A stretch of DNA of 64,000 nt. It comes from Meandrina meandrites. Lineage: Eukaryota > Cnidaria > Anthozoa > Scleractinia > Meandrinidae. Positions within the stretch are counted from its first letter, which is position 1. Every line of letters starts with the position of its first letter. Shown here in pieces: positions 22,601 to 32,360 of this stretch. The stretch covers positions 3,609,001 through 3,673,000 of the forward strand of contig OY855916.1 in assembly GCA_963693305.1 (NCBI GenBank), written 5' to 3'. Made by a program: the position numbers and the translations under genes. The notes below the pieces were generated by a model that saw only the letters and a program-made list of their open reading frames with translations, did no database searches and was not told the origin of the DNA.

Positions 22601-25182
22601 CTTAAGATCAGTACTGAAAGGTGTAGTAGCTGAATGCTAGTGCACTGTAATTGAGCACGGCTGGGGTCATTGTGTTGTGTTGTTCAACAAGACAGTTTAC
22701 TCTCACAGTCGGGGTAACAAGTGCCAGTTGATGGCACGAGCACTTCTCCAATAAGTGACTGAGCCCGCGATTTCCGTCCCAGAAGTTGCTATGCAACATG
22801 ACATATTTGTTCGCACGATTGCTTCCGGAATAATCGTCAGCGCTCGTGCTAGTTTTTGATTGGATGAAATAATGCGGAAGCTCTTCGAGTGCTTTAAAGA
22901 TTTGCCAAATCTGGCACTTGTTCCGCCGACTGCTCAGTACCTCTTTCTATCCAGATGTCGATAGTGGGAGCAGGGGTGGCGCAGTGGTGGAAATGTTTTC
23001 CTCCCACCATACACAAGATAATGGCTTGGGTTTGAATCTCGACATCATGTTATGTGGGTTGAGTTTGTTGTTGGTTCTCCTCCTTGCTCCGAGGATTTTT
23101 TACTGGGTCCTCTGGTTTTCCTCCCTCCACAAAACCCAACACTTTAATCCCAATTCAATCTGGATACAGTGGAGGATGAGCCACTCTATTAATATCCCAC
23201 TGCAAAATCCTATTTCAATTTCTTTTTCTTTTTCATTTTTAATTAATGGTATGGTATCCTAACAAAGTACTACAAGATCAGAGCATTTTTGAGTTGTATC
23301 ACATCAGAGTGGTTTTCCTAATGCAATAAAATTCACCATCTTTACTATTTATTACACAATTGATCCTAGCAGTATGCAGGACGCGCACCACATGTGGTGC
23401 ACGCAGGACGCGTTCCACATGAACCACTCATAGCTCAGTGGTTAGCGCGCCCAACCCGTCCCTGGGCGGCCATGGGTTCTTTTTTTGTTTGGGACTCCGA
23501 TTTTTTCTTTGTCCAATGCTTGCGACAAATGAGCATTTCATTATGCAATAATATTATTTATTTTTGTTTACAGACCAGGAATCCTCATGTGTATGAAATT
23601 TTGATGGACATGAGAGACAAACTGGAAGAAAAATTTGAAAGCCTAAACCTTCAGAACCCTGACCACTCTTTGTAAGTAAGCTTATATACATTTTGTTGTA
23701 CAAAATTCAGCTGATCTCTTGATAGAGGCACTCAATAAAATAAAAACATAATTACTAGTTTAAAACGTAGGTGTAAATGTTGCAGTTTGTCATTTTAAGG
23801 TGATATTATGGCAGTATATTTTAGTTAGCCAACAACATTCCTAAACTTTTCTGCCACTTAAATAGTCGTTCAAAGGTTTTTGTTGTAGGATTCTATATCA
23901 TCCTTTGATTATTCTAACTGCAGTCATTGCACTTTTATTTCGACGAAACGTTTTCAGAAAAGAAAGTCTATTTTAATGACAGCATGTTAAGCTATTGGTT
24001 TGTTGAAAGGTGTAGATTTATTGTACAAAGTATACGGGTTTAGCAACAACGTAGATTTTTTCCAAAAATAAATGAATTGTTAGCCGGTCTATGTTCTTTT
24101 CAAAGTTTTACCGCGTGCTTTGAAAGCTCTAAAGTGCTTTGTCTGTGTATGTGACCAAATTTCGTATTAATATTTGAAGTGACTCGTTTCGCCTAACAGA
24201 TATTTTAATAAACAAATATTTTCAACAAGAATTCTGCCTAAAGTTTTGCCTAAAGTCGGATGTGAAAAAACTGGTCTTGTCTGAAAATTCACTTTAAGAA
24301 GCTTAGAAAGTCTGCCAGAGTTGTTCCGGAACTTTTAAGACTTCAAACTACAGCTCTATTATGTAACCACTGCTGGCTTAAAAGCCTCAAACAGCGGAAC
24401 AAAGAAGATTAAGACTAGGGTACTTGTTCCATCTTGTTACTATTGAGAAAGTACTTCTAAAATGCCGTAGTGTTTTAATTACATTTTCTGGAAAGAAATT
24501 TCAATGTTTTTTATGTTCACAGTCGGGGCCTTTTCAAGCGTCGTTTTGTAGTAGAATTGTATTGGTGCAGTATATCTTCAGTTTTAAATTTCACTGTACA
24601 GGGGGGGGTGAAAGAACAATTGAGATTAAGGTCTTTTTGGCGTGCTGTCAAAGTGTCGCGTGCGTTTGTGTACAAAGCGTGTACTTTAACCCTGTTTACA
24701 ATAGCTGTCCTCGTGTACAATCTTGACATCCAATTAGAACAATAGCTTAGTAGCGAGTTTTGTGTTGAGGTCAAGTGGGAGGGAACGTGCAAACCAATGT
24801 GATTTCAAAACAGCAACACGCGATCCAACAGGTGACACGTCGGTTGGAAAGTTAATTTTGGTAAAACAAATAATGTAGGTGGTGCTAGTGTCACCCTGAC
24901 AATTTCACAAGCTAAGCTTCGGCATGTTACAGAAACGTCATGAAGTGTCATTTATGTGACATTGAGTTGTCACTTCTGCGTCCTGGCACGTTTTGAAGCT
25001 TGCTATCGCTTAGCTGATGTGTAGCGTTTTTAAAACGCTCACAAACTCGACGAGAGTAAATTAAAGTTAAATTGTGTTTTACCCTCAGGGTTTTGAGCAC
25101 GTCTGAAGATGAAGCCGAACAGCCTTCAACGTCAGGGAGTCCCGGAGCGGTTTACAAGAGAGTGGGGCTTTCTTCCATGTAA
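13698..25182 (+). CDS. tp63-like: p53/p63/p73-family transcription factor (complete, 10 coding exons)
   Basis: Coding exons: 13698-13810, 18081-18106, 18702-18763, 19523-19681, 21043-21415, 21866-21976, 22166-22402, 22481-22554, 23574-23671, 25089-25182. All join in phase with GT-AG introns and give 448 aa. The DNA-binding domain is about residues 159-345. Zinc ligands are C235 and H238 (KRCPNH) and C295 and C299 (MCFSSC). DNA contacts are R305 (p53 R248) and R329 in [10 protein letters not shown] (p53 R273). A basic nuclear signal (SKRRR, 368-372) precedes a tetramerisation region (about 380-406, [19 protein letters not shown]). The N-terminus has an acidic segment around FKQYLDDV (24-31) that could be a transactivation motif. 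The tail is Ser/acid-rich and ends SSM; no SAM domain is seen. The Met at 13719 has a better start context (AACATGG) than 13698 and would give 441 aa. The family binds DNA as tetramers and controls DNA-damage and germ-cell responses. The exact paralogue is not assignable by eye. Confidence 0.95.
14836..15592. repeat. Tandem duplication in p53-like intron 1
   Basis: About 14836-15257 and 15258-15592 share long matching stretches (AAAACATTGTGAAnAGAATA, AGATGGATAGGTGGATCAAA, GGGATGATCAGAAATACCAT). The first unit has about 87 extra bases. It is intronic, with no conserved open frame. Confidence 0.75.
15859..16037. mobile_element. 179-bp inverted-repeat MITE in p53-like intron 1
   Basis: It starts GTTCCAGAAAATATCCATAC and ends with the near reverse complement GTATGGACATTTTCTGGAAC. 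CCATGGAAGG and its complement CCTTCCATGG extend the arms, and C-rich tracts lie inside. Open frames across it on both strands are by-products. Confidence 0.75.
21043..22402 (+). other. tp63-like: p53-family DNA-binding domain exons
   Basis: Three exons (21043-21415, 21866-21976, 22166-22402) carry nearly the whole DNA-binding domain. Their boundaries fall at G245 (after ESSND) and V282 (NGPQ before VGTEY), equivalent to the human TP53 exon 5/6 and 6/7 junctions from memory. The next human junction, inside the loop around codon 261, is absent: one exon covers human exons 7 and 8. The loop at [12 protein letters not shown] is one residue shorter than in human p53. All zinc and main DNA-contact residues are present, so the domain looks functional. 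Confidence 0.92.
21505..21805 (+). mobile_element. SINE-like repeat (conserved GTTCTTGGGCAAGACACTTT type)
   Basis: It contains GTGTTCTTGGGCAAGACACT, CCTCTCTCCACCCAG, ACTAGCATCCCATCGAGG and GGGGAGTAGCAATACTCCCA in order. The same series occurs at 59607-59845 (+), 35409-35660 (-) and 39299-39572 (-), so this is a dispersed family. It lies in a p53-like intron. Confidence 0.75.
22970..23185 (+). mobile_element. SINE-like repeat (GGGGTGGCGCAGTGG head)
   Basis: A tRNA-like head (GGGGTGGCGCAGTGGTGG, then GGGTTTGAATCTC) is followed by a body with GTGGGTTGAGTTTGTTG and CTGGTTTTCCTCCCTCC. It is a second, different SINE type, in a p53-like intron. Confidence 0.6.
23421..23480 (+). repeat. tRNA-like fragment
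   Basis: CATAGCTCAGTGGTTAGCGC resembles a tRNA D-arm/A box, and GGCCATGGGTTC partly resembles a B box. No complete cloverleaf can be drawn, so this is a SINE or tRNA remnant. Confidence 0.5.
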
Positions 25183-26467
25183 ACCAAGCCAAAGATCTTT
25201 GGGAGTCAGTTGTGAAGCGTGTGTAGTTCAGTGTTCCAAGATGGCGGTTCAGTGTTTTGTTGTATGTTTTTAATGTTTAGGCTTAATTCTGGTAATTGTC
25301 AGTTTATTTCACGGTACATGTGCGCAGGTAACTCAACTAAAGTAATAAGTGTTTCATTCTTTTTTTTTGGAAAAAACAAAACGAAAACAAAAAAAAAAAC
25401 TAGCTGTGCTTTTTTTGTAGTTCTTATCATAGTGCTGTGGGTGTTCTTCAAAGTTTATGTGAAGAGTTTTTTTGTGCGTTGTGAAAGCCAGGTGTGTTAT
25501 TTTTTTTTTCCTTTTGAGATATTAATTGTTTAAAAAGGCTCTCCTTCATTTTTCGAAGGTGGGCCTAGAGTAGGCAAAAATTATTATAAGTTCCTGTGTC
25601 GAGGCTTCGTTTAAGTCAAGCATAACTCGCACTGATTTATCATTGGGAAAATCTTTGGTTTTACAGAGTATTGTCCCGAATGAATAGCTCTACGCTAGGC
25701 GTGGACAAAATGCAATTACAACAGTGATTTTAGCTGTGTTAATTTATCGCAATGCTTTGTTGTACGAAGCAGACTTTCCATTTGCTATTTGCATATTTTC
25801 TGTGCAGGCCATTTCTCCACATTACTCCACCTCATTTGGTTTTACAAATTGTGGTGAATTTGTTTGATTGTTAAGTGAGTGTTTTTTATAATATGCGAGC
25901 TCATAAAATGAAGCATTTCCAAACATTACTGTAAGTTCTATTTTTATGCCGTTTTCTATCATGTTTGATTATTAGATTTGTAACGCTTCGCATTTCGTTG
26001 TAAATAGTCGAACGCTGTACTTTTCTCGCAAGATGGCGACTTCATTTCGGATCTATCTACTCATAGATGAAAGTTCCATAAACTGAGACCTTTTCTTCAG
26101 TTTTACTTCGCTATCCTTCGAAGTAAAAATACTGTTACTTTAATTTCACACACATAAGTTATTAGTATAGATGAACACAGTGGGATAACGCCCCCATTTC
26201 TTTATAGTTATGCAATAAGTGCGCAATTTTGAACACTTGTTTGTGAAAGAGTTTTTTGTCGAGTAGTTCTTCATATTATCGCAAAGAAATTCGTTTTGTA
26301 CTTCTCCGAGGTCGCCATCTTGACGAGTAGCTTTTTTTTGTTTTAGCTTTTTGTACGTGAAGGACATATTTTGTAAACAGAAAAATGCTATGTAGAGCTG
26401 GCTCTTTTAAGAAAAACATATTTCGTTTTTCATACTTTTCATTTTGTAAACGTAAATTTCTAAACCT

Positions 26468-26745
26468 TAATCCCTTTACTCCGAGAGTCAAACCACATCA
26501 GTCAATAAGGTTTTTTAAGTTCTCCGTTATAAGCAGTACGTTCATGTGGTACTGTTTATTATGCTGTACAAGGTGATTCTAACTTTGAAGTCTGTGAATG
26601 AAACCCTAGTGTGTGACCATTCAAGTGAAAGCTATTGAGCAGTACTTTCATGTGGTACTCCTTAAAATGCTGTACAAGGTGGTTCTAACTTTTAAGTTCT
26701 CGAGCCGGTTTTGACTTGTGGCGCTTTTCGGAGTAAAAGGATTAA
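26468..26745. mobile_element. Inverted-repeat element with internal duplicated unit
   Basis: It begins TTAATCCCTTTACTCCG and ends CGGAGTAAAAGGATTAA, giving a 17-base terminal inverted repeat with two mismatches. Inside, the phrase TTCATGTGGTACT ... ATGCTGTACAAGGTG is present twice. No coding potential is seen. Confidence 0.7.
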
Positions 26746-27791
26746 AACCCATTTATGTTGGGAAATGCTATATTTTTAGTGATTCTACGATAATCCCTGA
26801 GAGAAAAAGAGAAAAACACGTTCGATTAGAAGAAATAATTTCATGTCATTATTTCACGCGTTTAAGATACGCGATCCTAATGCAAAGAACCCTATCCAAG
26901 CTTATTGTTCCTAACGAGTAGATTTATTTAACGTTTTCTCTGGCTTTCTCGAGAATTTCGTAGGATTTCCTCGCATTGATATTTTTCCCTAGTGCGAATA
27001 AATGTACTAGTGGTTTTGAAATCATTTGAAATAAAAACGACTTGCTAAGATTCCTGAGTGTTTGAGAGCAGTGTTTCTTGCACAGGTTTACTGCTATTGC
27101 TTCATAGAGCAAATTCAATAAAATCAAAAGGAAAGAGAAGTATTTTCGTTTGTTGTTGAGTTGTAGCTTTTCAGGGACTGCTTTCTTGCAAATGATCGAT
27201 TGATTAAATTTGGAAAGGGGGGGGGGTTCGAGTCGTCCTTTTGACTTGAATTTTCAGCTTTTCTGAAATGGATCTTTAAAATTTTCCGCGAGCTTTTACG
27301 AAATTTCGCAGCCACTGCAAAGATCAAAGCCGAATTAAAGAACAACGAAAATGCTCATATATTTCAATCCTCTTGGGTACAATTTCAGACCAGAATAATA
27401 TAAATTTCCATACCCAGCCGAAATCAACTGATACCACATTAAATTTTTTTAGAACTACCCGAAACTGGTTTGGAAAAAGTTATCAAAAATAATAATCTCC
27501 AAGTTTACATTTTTTCCGTCTAAATGTTTCGTTTGAAAATATATTATTCATCATGAAAAATCATAAAAAAGAATATTTCCAATGACTTCATTGAAAATGT
27601 TACCCTATTTCTTACAAAAAGGCAAAGTATATACCACATTTCGACCAAAACAACTTGAAACCGTACCTTTTGGGACCCCGTTTTAATGAATTCGTTTATA
27701 ACGGACTTTTCGGTATAGTGAACGATATTTTTCAGCCCGGCCAAAGTTACTGACAGTAAAATATATCAACAGAAGCCCTGTGTAACGACGA

Positions 27792-27814
27792 CCCCCCCCC
27801 CCCCCCCCCCCCCC
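27792..27814. repeat. Poly-C run (23 bases)
   Basis: An uninterrupted run of 23 C. The true length may vary because sequencing through it is unreliable. Confidence 0.85.
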
Positions 27815-29453
27815 AACGTTTGTTGTCTGGTTGTCTTATTTTAAATCGTGCCGAAAATAGGCAAAGCCCCTTTTAAGAACAGAGCCTTGTCTGTACAAGA
27901 GTCCATGAAAATTCTAGTATATTAAAACTTGTAATACATCATATTGATGTTGTTTTCATTAGTTCGCACTATTGTTCTGTACATTTAATCCTTTTGGAGG
28001 ATTAACCTTGGCTAGTTTGGCGCCTTTCCACGGCTCTTTCTTAATTTAGAAGCACCGTGCAACAAAGGGTTATTTTGTCTAAAGTCCTCAAGATAGCATC
28101 GATTGCAATTCTTGACCCCAATTGAAATGTAGACTCATGGGCTTCGTTGTAACTCGTTCTAAAATTTTCTTTAGACTTTTCTTGTGACCATTTCAAATTG
28201 TATCAAACCGTTGTTCTAATGCAATTTCGAGGGAAAAAAAACGAGAGAGACGTTATCTACAGCTGTATCTAAATGACGGAAAGTCGTCATTTGTAGAGGA
28301 CAATTGCATGCCTCAATTTTCGACAATTTTAATATACGTCTACAATAAATACCGAAGACTGCATTGTTTGTTTATTCAGTTTTGTTTCGGTATTTAAACT
28401 GCGAAAACTCGGCAGGGCAAATAGAATTTGGCAAGGAGCATGCTAATCAATTATGTTGTCAGTCAACCAACTCGATGGGAAAATAAAGCACTTTGCCAAG
28501 AAGTGTTCACACGTTGGATCGAAAAGCGCCGGCCGGTTTATTTGTGCTAAATGAGCACAAGACCTAACCGAAAGTGATCATTTTCTCACCGCAGACAGCT
28601 GTCGAATTTTTTTTATGATACTTGAATCGATATCAAGTGATACCTTCTCAACATTTTTTTTTGCATTTATTTTTGGTGCTGTTGACAAGGCTTTTTTGTT
28701 CACAACATTCATTTCTTTTCACCTTAGTCAACGAACCAAGCGTCCACGGTACGAATGAAGAGTTTTCCTCGGGCCTCAATTTTCGTGTGCCCAAAAATCA
28801 GGCTGGTTTTCACCTCGTCCCCAAGCGTTCTGTCGTTTTGTTATCTAAAAGAGTTCGTTCAAGACAGGGAACAAGGCTACGTTTTCTTAAATTTTCTTTA
28901 TTTTATTCATCTTCATGACTTCACTTCTTTCAATTTGTGGTTCAGTCTTTAACGACTTTTATAAAACAACTAGTAGCAAGAGAAAACGCGGCAGCGCAGT
29001 GACAACGAAAAGCGCGGGAAAACGGCAAAATAGGCTTTCTTCTGGCACCTGATTGGCCGAGAGAACGATATCTTTGATCTGATTGGTTTAAATATGGGGC
29101 CTCGTTTCCTGGGACAAGTTTTTCTTGCCCATGTAGCGTGGAGAAGGAAGAAGAAATTGAAATTAGGGATTGGACGTCTCGAAGTCTTGTTTCACATTTT
29201 TACTTTCTTTGGAACCAATAACTTCTAGCAAGCCTTGAAATCTGCTGCGAAATGCCAAAAAGAGGTATTATTTATCGCTAAGTTATTTTATCATTCAATT
29301 TGGTCACTCTAACTGAAAACTTGGGAAAAAATCTTATACTGTACACCGTTGTTAAACCCTACAACAAACATCAATTTTAGCGCAGTAGCCGGACTACAAT
29401 TTCTGCAAAAACACATCTGATGCTTTGCTTAGGTTTATATTAATTATATTTTA

Positions 29454-29803
29454 CAGTGCGGACACTCGAACCATGAACGCTATGGCCTTTTTTTCACTTT
29501 ATTTGTACTTTTTTTCACTTACTTTGTAGTTTTTTTTTTTAACATTTTCCCAGAACTAACCAATCACATTCGTGAACCGAAGCAATGGTACAGACATTTG
29601 TTCTCCTGTTTTCCGTGTTTTTATTGTCCCACGCAACGTTTGACACCCTTTTCGGTGGAAAAAAGGCAGAAAATGTCTCGGCCGTTGCATCGCCTCGCGG
29701 CTGTGATTGGCTAGTTCTAAAAAAAGTAATAAAATAAGTGATAAAAAAGTGCAAATAAAGTGAAAATAAAGCTTTGGCGTTCATGGTTCGAGTGTCCGCA
29801 CTG
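29454..29803. mobile_element. 350-bp TA-flanked MITE with perfect 27-bp inverted repeats
   Basis: The ends match perfectly for 27 bases (CAGTGCGGACACTCGAACCA onward) in inverted orientation, and both sides are flanked by TA. This is the signature of Tc1/mariner or pogo-type elements. Perfect arms suggest recent activity. Confidence 0.85.
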
Positions 29804-30373
29804 TAAAACGTCACCCCCGTTCCATTCATTACTCATAGAGTTTTACAAATAAAATGACTCTTGGCAAATGAATTTTTAATATACACATCAACAAGGGCGT
29901 TTTCTACTTAAAGCACCCTGCAGTTAAATTATAGCTTGTTTATAAATCAAAATATTTTAAGAATTCTTGCATCAAAATAGTATTAATTTTCCATATAATT
30001 ACATATTTCATGATATTACTGGTAATAAACCAGTCACACAACATTGTTGATACTTCTAACCCCGTTTGCTCAATTGGGAGGCCCTCGATGGATTTTAATC
30101 CATTGATTGGGGAAAAATCGCTATTCAGCAGAAAAGCTAGCTGTGCTAACAAAAACAAACTCATTTATCTGATAGATATTTTATCCATCCTTTGATCAGC
30201 TGGAGTCTGAGTCAGCAATCTTAAAGACCCTTAAACTTCTATGAAGCAATTTTCTTCAGAAACCTTAAGAAAGAAATCCCTAGAACTGTACTAGCATACA
30301 AACGTCTTGCACTTAAAAAGTTTCTTTACAAACTAGTAACTTTGTTCTTCTTGATGTAGTTACTACTTCAATT

Positions 30374-30379
30374 TTTATT
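30374..30379 (-). promoter_or_regulatory. Poly(A) signal of the mucolipin gene
   Basis: The minus strand reads AATAAA, 38 bases downstream of the predicted exon 13 stop codon, at a normal distance for the 3' end of a short 3' UTR. Confidence 0.65.
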
Positions 30380-30416
30380 AACACACAATATTTTGCTAAA
30401 ATGATTCTGTAAGTAT

Positions 30417-30489
30417 TTAATCTGCTCCAGTCGAGTCTATGGACATGATTCTCATCATTGCATCCACTGTTACATTGGAATGAGTTCTC
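30417..30489 (-). other. MCOLN: Mucolipin terminal coding exon 13 (predicted)
   Basis: Exon 12 ends at a strong donor (GG|GTAAGG) at 32486/32485. An acceptor after a T-rich stretch (minus-strand ...CAATGTTTAG) opens an exon at 30489. The join completes a Gly codon and adds RTHSNVTVDAMMRIMSIDST plus GAD before TAA at 30417-30419. An AATAAA signal lies 38 bases past that stop. If exon 12 is not spliced, the same GTAAGG supplies an in-frame TAA (32482-32484) and the protein is 602 aa. I favour the spliced form because donor, acceptor, phase and poly(A) signal all agree. Confidence 0.72.
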
Positions 30490-31852
30490 CTAAACATTGA
30501 ATAATAAACAAAGAAATTATTAAAAGGAAGAACAAGTGAATGAATTAAGGAATGAAGGAAGGAAGAAAGAAAGGGAGGAAATAGTAGTGTAGCAGCTCTT
30601 GTAAGATTTTAATTCTACTGGTCCTCTAGTGTAGCAGTTGCTATTGTTTTGGGGGCTAGGGGCATTGTTCCTGTTGTTTGTTCTATTGTTCTCTTTTCTC
30701 CAGTGGTGTAGCAGCTCTGGTAAACTTGTAATTCTACTGGTTCTCTAGTGTAGCAGTTGCTATTGTTTTGGGAGCCAGGGGCATTGTTCCTGTTGTTTGT
30801 TCTATTGTTCTCTTTTCTTCAGTAGTGTAGCAACTCTCGTAAGCTTGTAATTCTACTGGTTCTTTAGTGTAGCAGGTGCTATTGTTTTGGGGGCTAGGAG
30901 CATTGTTCCTGTTGTTTGTTCTATTGTTCTCTTTTCTTCAGTAGTGTAGCAGCTCTCGTAAGCTTGTAATTCTACTGGTCCTCTAGTGTAGCAGTTGTAT
31001 TGTTTTAAGGCTTGGGGCATTGTTCCTGTTGTTTGTTCTATTGTTCTCTTTTCTCCAGTAGTGTAGCAGCTCTCGTGTAAGCTTGTAATTCCACTGGTTC
31101 TCTAGTGTAGCAGTTGCTATTGTTTTGGGGGCTAGGGGCATTGTTCCTGTTGTTTGTTCTCTTTTCTCCAGTAGTGTAGCAGCTCTCGTGTAAGCTTGTA
31201 ATTGTACTGGTTCTCTAGTGTAGCAGTTGCTATTGTTTTGAGGCTTGGGGTATTGTTCTTGTTGTTTGTTAGAATTGTTGTTCTCTCGAAGGGTAGCGAG
31301 CCATTTATGGGAGACCTTGAGAGAGCTACTACCTTCCCGGAAGGAAGGAAGGTACACTAATTAACAATTAGATTATGAGCTCGAGATTTCTATGAGGTGA
31401 TAGTTGATGAGGCCGCAGGCCGAATCAACTATCACCTCATAGAAATTGAGAGCGAATAATCTAATTGTTTTAGTAGAATTCTAACTGAAATAAACGCAAA
31501 TAATGGTTTCTAATTATTTTTCTACGCATTATCGAATTAACAAAATCGCACGCATTGAATTGTCCTTGGTAAATTTGCAGTTGTTTACGTGCGTGCACCC
31601 GTTTTTCAATAATTTCAAGCTTTTAAAGTCAAGAAACCGCTAATGTCCTTCTTTTAGTCTTCTCGGGAATTTTTTTATCCATTTACATTTAAACTTCCTT
31701 CCAAAACTTCGGAAAAACGATAAAAACGTCGCATTTTGTGGACGACCTTCGGCAACTGCACACTAATGGCTGGTAGTGTTCAATAGCTCAGCCAATCACA
31801 TTGCAGCATTTGCATTAGTGTACTAGTAGAATTCTACTAAAAGGAAATAATG

Positions 31853-31889
<37 letters not shown>

Positions 31890-32263
31890 TAATAATAATA
31901 ATAATTTTTTAAAATTTAAAACTTTATTGAGCATTTTTCATACAAACTTGAATCTTAGGTGTATGTGGTTAAAAATATACATATACAAATTTTCTTTTCC
32001 TTAAGTTCTTCCCATGAAATAATGTCAGTAAAAATTTCAATAGCCTACCTACATGATAACACTGAAAGCTTTTACACGCTCTAAGCTTCTATGTACACAA
32101 GTTAAAATATTACAAACTAAGGTGAACTATTTACAAAATATAAACTTATTTACACATTTCTGTTCGTAAAAAATCTGATTTTCATTTACGTCTTTAATAA
32201 ATATTTCAAAACCAAAATTTTACAAATAGTGAATATAAAAGAAAAGAAAAGCTGTAAAAATTC

Positions 32264-32360
<97 letters not shown>

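Larger units (their letters stand above)
25183..30373. other. Gap between converging p53-like and mucolipin genes
   Basis: It should hold the p53-like 3' UTR (end not located) and otherwise shows no gene. It contains an inverted-repeat element (26468-26745), a 23-base C run (27792-27814), a promoter-like patch (about 28960-29270) and a MITE (29454-29803). Short open frames show no domains. Confidence 0.5.
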
